NCBI GenBank assembly: GCA_947443645.1
Contig: CANEXF010000009.1
Coordinates: forward strand, 1-64,000
From: Comamonadaceae bacterium
Lineage (GTDB): Bacteria; Pseudomonadota; Gammaproteobacteria; Burkholderiales; Burkholderiaceae_C
Direction: 5' to 3'
DNA: 64,000 nucleotides
The notes beneath the pieces are model-generated. The model was not told the DNA's origin and ran no database searches. It saw nothing but the letters and a program-made list of their open reading frames with translations. Shown one piece after another: positions 8,288 through 16,018 of this stretch. Both the position numbers and the translations under genes were made by a program. Every line of letters begins with the position of its first letter. Position 1 is the stretch's first letter.

Positions 8288-9406
8288 TCAGACCTTCCAG
8301 CGCGGCAGCAGACGCAGCGCGTTGCCGCGCTCTATCGCGCGCAGCTCGGCCGCTGAAAAGCCGTATTCGCGCAGCCCTTTGACATGGTCGGCGCCGGTGC
8401 GGTAGGGATAGTCGGAGCCAAACAGGATTTGCGAGACGTCCACCAGACGCGTGAGCGACGCCAGCGCCATCGGGTGCGCAGACCAGGCGGTGTCGTAATA
8501 AAAGCGCTTGAGCTCGTGCAGCACGCCATTGGGAACGCGGGACGCCAGCTTGGGGTCCAGCACCGGCATCTTGATCAGGCGCTCGGTCAGAAAAGGCAGT
8601 GTGCCGCCGGCGTGCGAGAAGATGAAGCGCAGATCAGGGCAACGCGCGGCTGTGCCGGAAAACACAATGTCAGTGATGGTGCGCGTGGTGTCGGTGCCGT
8701 ACTCGATCACTGTAGGCGGAATGTCCGACTGCAAGTTGCGGCAGCAGTTGGCCGCCGTCGGGTGGGTATAGAGAATCGCCTTGCGCCGGTTCAGCTCGTC
8801 CATCACCGGTGCAAACGACGGATGGCCCAGCCACTTGTCTCCGTAGCTGGTGAGCAGGCCAATGCCGTCGGCCTTGAGCACATCCAGCGCGTATTCGATC
8901 TCGCGCAGGGCACCATCTGTATCCTGCATGGGCAGCATCGCGAACTGGCCAAAGCGTCCAGGGTTGTCCTGTGCAAGTCTGGCCGTCCATTCATTGCTCT
9001 CGCGAGCGATGCGGCGCGCGTTGGCGCCATCGGTAAAGCTCACCTGGGGCGTCGTCACGGACAGTATGGAGGTGGCCACGCCGGCCTTTTCCATGTCGTC
9101 CAGCGTGCGTGCCACCGACCAGCCACGCACGATGGGCGGCGCCTGATTGACTTTGGCCAGCTCAGCCACATAAGCCGGCGAGAACAGATGGTGGTGGGTA
9201 TCGATACGGTCACGCACCGTGTCTGCGGCGCTGGCGCCCAGCGGGGCGCTGCAGCCCGGCAGGACGGCCGTTGCGCCCAGGGCCAGCAAGCCGCCCAGAA
9301 AGCCGCGACGCGGTGCTGCACAGCCGCAAACCGCGCTCATTCGGGCCGAAGATGCAGCGCCGGGCAGTGCCGTTTCTTGCGCCAGAGATGTTTTCAATGC
9401 GTTCAT
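8288..9406 (-). CDS. Amidohydrolase-2 (ACMSD/resorcylate decarboxylase-like) with export signal
   Basis: A 372-residue TIM-barrel metal enzyme of the family that contains ACMSD, gamma-resorcylate decarboxylase and several lactonases. The barrel starts with the metal motif RIDTHHHLFS and ends with FIFSHAGG and ILFGSDYPYR, so the catalytic residues are kept. The N-terminus has a twin-arginine-like stretch (RRGFLGG, Arg33-34) followed by a hydrophobic segment and a lipobox-like LPGC (Cys52), which suggests Tat export and perhaps lipid anchoring. The segment before the RR is unusually long (32 residues); a later start at Met23 would shorten it. It probably catalyses decarboxylation or hydrolysis of a pathway intermediate. 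Confidence 0.8.
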   Translation of the reverse strand: MNALKTSLAQETALPGAASSARMSAVCGCAAPRRGFLGGLLALGATAVLPGCSAPLGASAADTVRDRIDTHHHLFSPAYVAELAKVNQAPPIVRGWSVARTLDDMEKAGVATSILSVTTPQVSFTDGANARRIARESNEWTARLAQDNPGRFGQFAMLPMQDTDGALREIEYALDVLKADGIGLLTSYGDKWLGHPSFAPVMDELNRRKAILYTHPTAANCCRNLQSDIPPTVIEYGTDTTRTITDIVFSGTAARCPDLRFIFSHAGGTLPFLTERLIKMPVLDPKLASRVPNGVLHELKRFYYDTAWSAHPMALASLTRLVDVSQILFGSDYPYRTGADHVKGLREYGFSAAELRAIERGNALRLLPRWKV

Positions 9407-9462
9407 CGTTGTCTCCTTTTATCTTTTAATAAAGTACGCTCACCCAAGCGCAGACTCCCATG

Positions 9463-10518
9463 TCAGGGACGCCGCCCATCAAACGCGTCCTGCAGCAGCT
9501 GGCGTATGGCCAGCCGCTCCAGGGCCCGTGGATTCGGATACTGGTTTTGCATCGCGATGTCGCACGCGACATCCAGATCGGCCTCCTTCATGCCAATATC
9601 GCGCAGCGCCACCGGGGCGCCGTTGTTGCGGGCCAGATCAAACACCGCCTGCGCCGCGTTGGTGCCTTGCAGTGCGGCAGCAATCGACTGCATGGCCTCA
9701 GGCGCGGCAGCGGCGTTATAGGCCAGCGCGTGCGGCAAGACGATGGTGTGGGTCTCGGCATGCGGCAAATTGAAGCTGCCGCCCAGCGTGTGACACAGCT
9801 TGTGATGCAAGGCCATGCCGACATTGCCAAGCACCGTGCCGCACAACCAGGCACCATAAAGCGCATCGCTTCTGGCAGCCATGTCATTTGCTACTTTTTT
9901 AATAGCTGGTAGCGCCCGCCCCATGGCCGCTATACCTTCTTTTGCCATCAAGTCCATGATGGGATTGCGGTCCACGGCATACAGGCCTTCAGCCGCATGC
10001 GCAATCGCATTGATGCCGCTGGTCACGCTCATGCCCAGGGGCAGGCTCAGCGTCAGCTCGGGGTCGTAAATCACGCTGCGCGGCAGCACCCTCAGATCGC
10101 GCCCGGTTTTCTTCATCCCGCCTTCGGTGATGCCATAGATGGGCGTCATCTCCGAGCCGGCATAGGTGGTCGGAATCGCCAGTATCGGCAAGCCGGAGTC
10201 CAGCGCAATCGCCTTGCCCAGGCCGGTGGTGGAGCCGCCGCCAATCGCCACAGCGCAGTCCGCGCCGAGCTTGCGCGCGATCTCGCGGGCCTCGCGCGCG
10301 GTCTCTATCGGCACATGCATCACGGCGCGGTCAAAAACGCCCACCGCACGCGCGCCCAGCAGGTCGGCGATCATTTCTGCCGAAGCGCGCTGCTCGGGGG
10401 TGGAGAGCACCAGCGCCTTGTGCGCACCGAGCGCATCGATCTCGCGGCCCAGGTGCTGGAGACTGCCCGCGCCAAACACCACGCGTGCGGGCTGAGCGTT
10501 GTAGACAAAACTTTTCAT
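9463..10518 (-). CDS. macA: Maleylacetate reductase
   Basis: A 351-residue iron-containing-alcohol-dehydrogenase-type enzyme reducing maleylacetate to 3-oxoadipate with NAD(P)H, the last specific step of hydroxyquinol and chloroaromatic breakdown. Family marks are FGAGS (about residue 15), the nucleotide site AIGGGSTTGLGKAIAL, TTYAGSEMTPI and the His cluster LHHKLCHTLGG. It follows the dehydrogenase gene by 4 bp and is the last of a four-gene coupled operon. The product could enter the pcaIJ/pcaF genes at 28.8-31.6 kb. The codons for ALPAIKKVAND contain a copy of a dispersed repeat. Hydroxyquinol dioxygenase was not found in the window. Confidence 0.9.
   Translation of the reverse strand: MKSFVYNAQPARVVFGAGSLQHLGREIDALGAHKALVLSTPEQRASAEMIADLLGARAVGVFDRAVMHVPIETAREAREIARKLGADCAVAIGGGSTTGLGKAIALDSGLPILAIPTTYAGSEMTPIYGITEGGMKKTGRDLRVLPRSVIYDPELTLSLPLGMSVTSGINAIAHAAEGLYAVDRNPIMDLMAKEGIAAMGRALPAIKKVANDMAARSDALYGAWLCGTVLGNVGMALHHKLCHTLGGSFNLPHAETHTIVLPHALAYNAAAAPEAMQSIAAALQGTNAAQAVFDLARNNGAPVALRDIGMKEADLDVACDIAMQNQYPNPRALERLAIRQLLQDAFDGRRP
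9886..9920 (+). repeat. Dispersed AT-rich/GCGC repeat, copy 2 (inside macA)
   Basis: TTTGCTACTTTTTTAATAGCT followed by GGTAGCGCCCGCC is embedded in frame in the maleylacetate reductase gene. The AT-rich stretch stands out against the GC-rich coding sequence around it. Confidence 0.65.
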
Positions 10519-10522
10519 GACG

Positions 10523-11419
10523 TCACTTTCTGTGCGTGGCTACATCAGTCGTCAAACCAGCGCTTTTTTCAACGGTCTTGATGATGCTGGCGTAATCGTC
10601 CCGCGCGTCGCCCTGCGCCATGGCCGCGTGCATGAGCTGCAGCGTCATGGCGGTCTGGGCCAGCGGCACATGGCTCGCCTGGCCGGCATCGAGAATCAGG
10701 TTCAGGTCTTTGCTCATCTGCTCGACGGTGAAGGTTGGCGTGAAGTCGCGCTGGCTCAGTTGCACCGCCTTGGCCTTGAGAATCGGCGAGGCGACTGCGC
10801 TGGCGCTGAGCACCTGCCACATGTCCTGCCAGTCGAGCCCGCCCTTGCGGCCCAGCGCCAGCCCCTCGGCCAGCATGGCGCTGGTCTGGGCAATCAACAG
10901 GTTCACGACCAGCTTCATGAGCCGTGCCTGCTCGGCATCACCAAGGTAAAACTGGCTCGGACCCAACAACTTTAGCAGCGGCAGCATCGCGTCGTAAGCC
11001 GCGCGCGGGCCGGAGGCCATGACGGTCAGTTGCGCCGCCTCTGCCATCTTGTTGTTACCCGACACCGTGGTGCGCAGGTACCGCAGGCTAGCGGCTGCGC
11101 ATTGCTGCGCAGCCGCACCGGATGCTGCTTGCGACACCGTGCTGGTGTCTACAAAGATCGCGCCCTTGCGTGCATTCTGGGCCACCTGTTCGGCCACCGC
11201 GCACAAGGCGGCGTCATGCGGCAGCGATGACCAAACCACGTCGGCCATAGCGATCGCAACTGCTGCGTCTGGCGCTACCAGCAGGCCTTGAGCGCTGGCC
11301 AGTTGCAAACGCTCGGGGCTAGGGTCGCTGACGCTGAGCGAATGCCCGGCCGCGAGAAAATGCAGCGCCATAGGCAGACCCATTTTGCCGACGCCCATCG
11401 CATGTATGCGCAGTGTCAT
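10523..11419 (-). CDS. NAD(P)-dependent 3-hydroxyacid dehydrogenase-like oxidoreductase
   Basis: A 298-residue protein of the beta-hydroxyacid dehydrogenase family (3-hydroxyisobutyrate/6-phosphogluconate type). It begins with a Rossmann motif (AMGVGKMGLPMA), has the substrate-loop sequence TTVSGNNKMAEAAQL in place of the common DAPVSGG, and keeps the catalytic-lysine context MKLVVNLL. The paralogue at 18390-19313 shares the unusual VSGNxK pattern, so both probably belong to one subgroup acting on related intermediates. Its ATG overlaps the stop of the AhpD-like gene (ATGA) and its own stop is 4 bp before macA, so it is part of a translationally coupled operon. Confidence 0.82.
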   Translation of the reverse strand: MTLRIHAMGVGKMGLPMALHFLAAGHSLSVSDPSPERLQLASAQGLLVAPDAAVAIAMADVVWSSLPHDAALCAVAEQVAQNARKGAIFVDTSTVSQAASGAAAQQCAAASLRYLRTTVSGNNKMAEAAQLTVMASGPRAAYDAMLPLLKLLGPSQFYLGDAEQARLMKLVVNLLIAQTSAMLAEGLALGRKGGLDWQDMWQVLSASAVASPILKAKAVQLSQRDFTPTFTVEQMSKDLNLILDAGQASHVPLAQTAMTLQLMHAAMAQGDARDDYASIIKTVEKSAGLTTDVATHRK

Positions 11420-12012
11420 GGCGCGGCTTCTTGCACGCTTGCTGCTGGTGCCAGCCCGCCCTGGGTGCCGGGCATGAACTGGCTGTGCTGCATGTTGATG
11501 AGCCGATTCCAGCGCTGCTGGCCCATGGTCAGGCCTATGAAAAAACCAAGCTCAACGATCGGGCCTGTTTCAAAATTGTCGTAAAGCCCCTGCCACAGCT
11601 CGTCGCTTGAGTCCAGCCCCCAGGTGATGGCTTCTGCCAGGCGAAGCGCGGCCTTCTGGCGCGGCGTGAAGCGCTGCGACTTGTCAAATTCGAGCAGGTC
11701 TTTGACGTCATCTTCAAGCAGACCCTGCGCCTGTGCTTTGACCGAGCGCTGATTACCGCAGTAGTTGCAGTTGACAGCCTGTGACACATACAGGCGGCAA
11801 AGCTCCTTGATGGCATGGTCGCAAACGCCGTTGACAAAAGTGGTATTCCAGGCATTTGTAAACGCCCAGAACACGTCCGGCACGTTGGCGCGCATGGCGT
11901 GGCTCTCGGGTCGCGGCGCGCCGTCTCGTGCGGCACGCTCAAACTCGGCCATCATGGCCGGATCGGTGATTAACGCGGGGTCTATGTAGGGAAGGCGTTG
12001 CGGCTGGTTCAT
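11416..12012 (-). CDS. Carboxymuconolactone decarboxylase/AhpD-like protein
   Basis: A 198-residue all-helical protein of the CMD/AhpD superfamily. The CxxC pair is Cys82-Cys85 in NCNYCGNQRS. In AhpD proper a His follows four residues after the second Cys; here that position is Arg89, so the standard peroxidase relay is incomplete. The family includes decarboxylases of lactones and peroxide-linked thiol proteins, and the role here is open. Its start overlaps the stop of the NMT1-like gene (ATGA) and its stop overlaps the start of the dehydrogenase gene, so it is translated in a fixed ratio with its neighbours. Confidence 0.75.
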   Translation of the reverse strand: MNQPQRLPYIDPALITDPAMMAEFERAARDGAPRPESHAMRANVPDVFWAFTNAWNTTFVNGVCDHAIKELCRLYVSQAVNCNYCGNQRSVKAQAQGLLEDDVKDLLEFDKSQRFTPRQKAALRLAEAITWGLDSSDELWQGLYDNFETGPIVELGFFIGLTMGQQRWNRLINMQHSQFMPGTQGGLAPAASVQEAAP

Positions 12013-12935
12013 GGCTTGCTCCGTGGTGCTTGCAGTAGCGCAATAGCGCGCTCAAAACAGGAAAGGTCGATGTACTGGTCAGTCGCTGGCGGCGTGCCGC
12101 CCCACATGCCTTCCATCTCGGCGCGAATAGCCAGCACGGCCCGAAAGCCATCGTTGTCAAAACGCGCATCCGGTGCCAGGCCTGAGCCCGGCTTGACCAG
12201 GGCCTCGTATGTGCCGGCCGCAACAGTCGCCGTGAGCTTGAAGCGGTCCACCAGCAGGGCCAGCATCTGCTCGTGATGCGCGGGCTTCATCACATGGCGC
12301 TGCCCTTCGATGTAAGCGGCCAGGTAGTGCGTCAACACCTCGGCATGCTCAGCCGCCCACTGGCGCATCACAAATGCACCCGTGGCCTGGTAAGGGCCCA
12401 GCAACTCAAACTGGCTGCCCAGACTTTTCAGGCCTTTTTCACGCACCATAAATGAAAAAGGCGGGTTGATCATGCCGGCGGCAAGCTGGCTGTCGGCGAC
12501 CATGGCAGCGGCGCGCGGACCGGTGCCCCCGGCCAGACGCACACCATAGTCACGGTCTTCCAGCAAGCCGTGGAGCTGGAGGATTTTTTTGGCGGCCAAG
12601 GCATAGGCGGTATTCGGGGCGTCGACTGCCAGCAGCTTGCCGCGCAGGTCGGAGATGCTGTCGATCTCGGCGCGCACCATGAAATCGTTCATGCCAGCGT
12701 CACCACCACAGACAATCACCGCGTCTTTGCCAGCCTCTATCATGGCCACCGCGTTGTCGACTGCCGCATGCGCAATTTCAAACGCGCCTTCAGCCAGGCC
12801 CGCACGCTGCTCGTCAGAGTTGGGCGTGTTTTGAATTTCTATGCGCAGACCACGCTTCTCAAAGTAGCCATTGGCCACGGCCGCCAGCAAGGGCAGATTG
12901 CTGGAGGTGTTGAAGATGTTGACGCGCAAAAGCAT
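12009..12935 (-). CDS. NMT1/SsuA-like substrate-binding protein lacking a signal peptide
   Basis: A 308-residue protein with the NMT1/THI5-like periplasmic-binding fold: the first strand MLLRVNIFNTSSNLPLLAAVANGYFEKRG is the usual opening of nitrate/sulfonate/thiamine-precursor binding proteins. It starts directly on that strand, with no signal peptide, and the ATG is preceded by GAGG. It may be cytoplasmic and have a catalytic or sensing role rather than transport, as in 4,5-dihydroxyphthalate decarboxylase and HMP-phosphate synthases that share this fold. No ABC permease or ATPase is adjacent. The ATGA overlap with the AhpD-like gene shows tight coupling. Confidence 0.75.
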   Translation of the reverse strand: MLLRVNIFNTSSNLPLLAAVANGYFEKRGLRIEIQNTPNSDEQRAGLAEGAFEIAHAAVDNAVAMIEAGKDAVIVCGGDAGMNDFMVRAEIDSISDLRGKLLAVDAPNTAYALAAKKILQLHGLLEDRDYGVRLAGGTGPRAAAMVADSQLAAGMINPPFSFMVREKGLKSLGSQFELLGPYQATGAFVMRQWAAEHAEVLTHYLAAYIEGQRHVMKPAHHEQMLALLVDRFKLTATVAAGTYEALVKPGSGLAPDARFDNDGFRAVLAIRAEMEGMWGGTPPATDQYIDLSCFERAIALLQAPRSKP

Positions 12936-13015
12936 GAATAAGCCTCAGACAGTGGTTCGCTTGAAGTGGGCGGCTAAAAGGTTAAAGGGCTGGGAAATCC
13001 TGCTTTTGAACCGCT

Positions 13016-15187
13016 TCAGGCCTCGTCAGCCATCGCGGCGCGCGTGATGCTTTCGGTTGTCAGCGGCATGTCGCGCACGCGTACACCCAGCGCATCGGCC
13101 ACCGCATTGGCAATCGCTGCGGCAACCGGGCCATGGGTGGCCTCGCCGGCTCCCACTGACTTCACTTCAGGTCGGTCAATGATGTTGACTTCGACTTCGG
13201 GCACCTCTGAAAACCGCAAGATGGGGTAGCTTTCCCAGCTGTTGCTGAGAATTCGGTTGCGGTCAAACTGCACCGCCTCCTTGAGCACCCAGCTGACGGT
13301 CTGGATCGCGCCGCCCTCGATCTGGTTGACCACGCCGTCCGGGCTCACCACCCGGCCCAGGTCAACCGCAATCCAGAGCTTGTTGACGCGCACCTCATGG
13401 CCCGCGTCAATCGAGGCCACCACGGCGCAATAAGCACCGGTATTTTTGTACTTGGCGAAAGCCAGGCCCATGCCCCGGCCCTCGACCTTGGCGCAATAGT
13501 CCTTGCGATGGGTCCAGTCAGCCATGCTTGCGGCCGATTCAAGCACGGCACGTGCACGTGGATCGCTCAGGTGACGCAAGCGGAACGCCAGCGGGTCAAC
13601 ATCCAGATCAAGCGCGATTTCGTCGAGAAAGGACTCGATGGCGAACACATTGCAATGCGCACCCAGCGAACGCAGCGACGAGGTGCGTATCGGCATGGTG
13701 AGCGTTCGATGGCAGACCGCCCGCCACTGTTCGAAGTCATAAAGCGGCACGGCATTGCGCTCGGCGCCGCCGCCATTGGCCAGCGGCATGTTGATGGCCA
13801 CTTGTTGCGGGAATGGATTTTCCAGCATGGTGGCAGCGAGCAGCACAGGAATTTTGCTGCGACCGGGCCGCATGCTGTGGCCGCTAGACCAGACCTCGTG
13901 CTGCCAGTTGGCAATCAGGCCGTCGGCGTCGACTTCAGCCGTGAGCTCCACCGCCATGGCCGCTCCAAAGGGCGGGCAAGCCAGTTCGTCTTCACGCGTC
14001 CACTGCAGTTGCACTGGCCGGCCCGGTACGGCACGCGCCAGCAGCGCGGCATCGCAGGCGACGTCATCTGCGCCATTGTGGCCGTAGCAGCCAGCGCCTT
14101 CGACGTGCTGCAAGGTGATGCTGTCGGCCGGCATGCCGAGCACCAGGGCCAGGTCGGCGCGCAGGTTGTACACGCCCTGGCTGTGCGTCCAGACGTCCAG
14201 ACCGTGCGGTGCAAAGCAGGCCACCGCGCAAGACGGCGCGATCGACGCATGCGCCAGAAACGGCCGTGAATAGGCAGACTTGAAACTGCGCGCGGCTAGG
14301 CGCGGCACAGCAAGCGGCGGCGCTGTTTTTTCAGCCACCAAGCTGGTGTCGGCGGGCTGCGCGCGCAGGAAGGCGGGCATGGCGTGCATGTCAGGCAGTG
14401 CCGATGTTTCATGCCAATGCGCGAGGGCCGAGAGTTTGGCCAAAGCCCGCACGGCCGAATATTCGTCGCTGGCAATCACGCCCAAAAAACTTCCGTCGCG
14501 CACGATCGCGACCACGCCGGGCAGTGCCTGCACCGCCGCCAGATCAACGTCGGTCAGCACGGCGCCTGCGGAAGGTGGATGCGCCACCCGCCCGTACAAC
14601 ATGCCTGGCAAAGACATGTCGTGGATAAACCGTGGCCTTCCGCTGACTTTGTCAGGAATATCCAGGCGCTGCAGCCCACGCTGCGTAGGGGTGACCGCTT
14701 GCTTGCCCGCGGCCAGACCACTGGCCTGAACATCAAGCCGCGCGTCGTCGGCCAGCGCCCAGTAGCTGGTAACAGGGCCAGCGGCACCATCACCGAAAAA
14801 GATAGTGCCGTCGCGCACTTGCAGCGCGAGCTGCTGGTCTGGCGTTAGCTGCAACTGCCTGGCTGCAGCCTCAAGATAAATGCTGCGCGCCTGGGCGCAG
14901 ACCTGACGCAATGCACCGCCAGAGTCATGCACCGACATGCTGCCCGCCGTCATGCCCTCGTTGGGGCCGGCGCTCGTGCTGGCCGCGACCATGCGGATGC
15001 GCGACGCAGAAACATCGAGTTCTTCTGAAACGATTTGCGCCAGCGCGGTGGCAATGCCCTGCCCAAGCTCGACCTTGCCGGTACGCACGGTGATGCTGCC
15101 GTCGCTGTGAATGGCCAGCCATTGCGACAGATGCCGGTTGAGGTTCAGGCTGCCGGGCAAGACCGGAAAATCAGCTTGCGGGTTCAT
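13016..15187 (-). CDS. Molybdopterin-binding subunit of a xanthine-dehydrogenase-family hydroxylase (IorB-like)
   Basis: A 723-residue large subunit of the aldehyde/isoquinoline oxidoreductase type, hydroxylating a carbon next to a ring nitrogen or an aldehyde with water as the oxygen source. Recognisable parts are VRTGKVELGQGIATALAQI, the mid-domain YGHNGADDVACDAALLAR, GGGAERNAVPLYD and the C-terminal SVGAGEATHGPVAAAIANAVADALG, whose Glu matches the catalytic base of this family. I chose the ATG at 15187, which overlaps the stop of the 2Fe-2S gene (ATGA); the track start is 62 codons too far upstream. There is no FAD subunit gene, as in two-subunit enzymes that pass electrons to a cytochrome or azurin. 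Confidence 0.88.
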   Translation of the reverse strand: MNPQADFPVLPGSLNLNRHLSQWLAIHSDGSITVRTGKVELGQGIATALAQIVSEELDVSASRIRMVAASTSAGPNEGMTAGSMSVHDSGGALRQVCAQARSIYLEAAARQLQLTPDQQLALQVRDGTIFFGDGAAGPVTSYWALADDARLDVQASGLAAGKQAVTPTQRGLQRLDIPDKVSGRPRFIHDMSLPGMLYGRVAHPPSAGAVLTDVDLAAVQALPGVVAIVRDGSFLGVIASDEYSAVRALAKLSALAHWHETSALPDMHAMPAFLRAQPADTSLVAEKTAPPLAVPRLAARSFKSAYSRPFLAHASIAPSCAVACFAPHGLDVWTHSQGVYNLRADLALVLGMPADSITLQHVEGAGCYGHNGADDVACDAALLARAVPGRPVQLQWTREDELACPPFGAAMAVELTAEVDADGLIANWQHEVWSSGHSMRPGRSKIPVLLAATMLENPFPQQVAINMPLANGGGAERNAVPLYDFEQWRAVCHRTLTMPIRTSSLRSLGAHCNVFAIESFLDEIALDLDVDPLAFRLRHLSDPRARAVLESAASMADWTHRKDYCAKVEGRGMGLAFAKYKNTGAYCAVVASIDAGHEVRVNKLWIAVDLGRVVSPDGVVNQIEGGAIQTVSWVLKEAVQFDRNRILSNSWESYPILRFSEVPEVEVNIIDRPEVKSVGAGEATHGPVAAAIANAVADALGVRVRDMPLTTESITRAAMADEA

Positions 15188-15672
15188 GCGGCAGCTCCCT
15201 GACGGTGCATCACATCGGCTGCGCGCAACACGGCGCGCACGATGCGGTTGTGGCTGCCGCAGCGGCATAGGTGTTTGTCCAGCGCCTGCCTGACCTGGGC
15301 CTCGGTAGGTTGGGCTTGCTCGGCAAGCAGCGCGGCCGCGCTGATCAAGATGCCCGACAGGCAGTAGCCGCACTGCGCGGCCTGCTCATCAATAAAGGCC
15401 TGCTGCAGCGGGTGCAGCTTGCCGCCTTGCGCGAGCCCCTCCACCGTGACGATGGCCTTGCCTTCAGCCGCCCAAACCGGCGTGTCGCAAGACGGCAGCG
15501 ATACGCCATCGATCAACACGTGGCAGGAGCCGCACTGGCTGGCACCGCAACCAAAGCGCGTACCCTTGAGCGCATCGTCCTGACGCAAGACATATATCAG
15601 CGGCGTGTTTTCGTCGGCTTGCACCGTGCATGCACGATCATTGACATTCAGATTTATCACACGAGTAGCCAT
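15184..15672 (-). CDS. 2Fe-2S subunit of the molybdenum hydroxylase (IorA-like)
   Basis: A 162-residue electron-transfer subunit with both clusters of the family. The plant-ferredoxin-type cluster is in GCGASQCGSCHVLIDG followed by Cys in LPSCDTPV, and the second cluster is in QCGYCLSG and LCRCGSHNRI. It carries electrons from the molybdenum centre of the adjacent large subunit. I start at the ATG at 15672; the track adds one upstream TTG codon. A weak GGTGA lies before it. It is immediately downstream of a 340-bp stretch of tandem repeat-like DNA. Confidence 0.9.
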   Translation of the reverse strand: MATRVINLNVNDRACTVQADENTPLIYVLRQDDALKGTRFGCGASQCGSCHVLIDGVSLPSCDTPVWAAEGKAIVTVEGLAQGGKLHPLQQAFIDEQAAQCGYCLSGILISAAALLAEQAQPTEAQVRQALDKHLCRCGSHNRIVRAVLRAADVMHRQGAAA

Positions 15673-15696
15673 CAATTCACCAGTATCCTTTTCAAA

Positions 15697-15782
15697 CGGG
15701 GGCCACGGAACTGGCTTAGCCAGGCGTCAGGCGCAGCGGCCCCCTCGGGGGGCAGGGTACTACACGAAGTGAACAAACATGG
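15697..15782. repeat. Comamonadaceae-type GC-rich intergenic repeat, copy 1
   Basis: Begins GGGGGCCACGGAACTGGC and continues through the hairpin core GGCCCCCTCGGGGGGC and ACACGAAGTGAACA. First of three imperfect copies in the 15673-16018 gap. Confidence 0.7.
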
Positions 15783-15801
15783 ATGCGATCTTCCCTTCAA
15801 G

Positions 15802-15912
15802 CAAGGGCCACGGAACTGGCGTAGCCAGACCGCAGGCGCATCCTTCAATACCTCAGGACGAACGGAAGCCCGCTCGGGGAGCCGCACAGTACGCGAAGCG
15901 ACAAACGTAGGC
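15802..15912. repeat. Comamonadaceae-type GC-rich intergenic repeat, copy 2 (diverged)
   Basis: Starts AGGGCCACGGAACTGGCGTAGC and ends ACGCGAAGCGACAAACGTAGG. The central hairpin is interrupted by about 35 extra bases, and the core is degraded to CCCGCTCGGGGAGC. Confidence 0.65.
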
Positions 15913-15925
15913 ACCTTCTTCGCCA

Positions 15926-16012
15926 GCCGGGGCCGCGGGTCCGGCTTTGCCGGCCCGCAGGCGCAGCGCCCCCTCGGGGGGCAGCGCAGTACGCGAAGCG
16001 ACAAGCGTGGGG
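15926..16012. repeat. Comamonadaceae-type GC-rich intergenic repeat, copy 3
   Basis: Most intact copy: GGGCCGCGGGTCCGGC, CCGGCCCGCAGGCGCAGC, the hairpin CCCCCTCGGGGGGC, then ACGCGAAGCGACAAGCG and TGGGGG. It ends 6 bases before the stop codon of the Bug gene on the minus strand, and the hairpin could slow or end transcription from that gene. Confidence 0.72.
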
Positions 16013-16018
16013 GCAACA

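Noticed and set aside
8384-9721. 445-residue plus-strand ORF
   Set aside because: Shadow of the amidohydrolase-2 and maleylacetate reductase genes; no recognisable domain.
15697-16012. CRISPR array
   Set aside because: Three repeats of unequal length with internal hairpins and no regular spacers; no cas genes. It is an intergenic repeat cluster.
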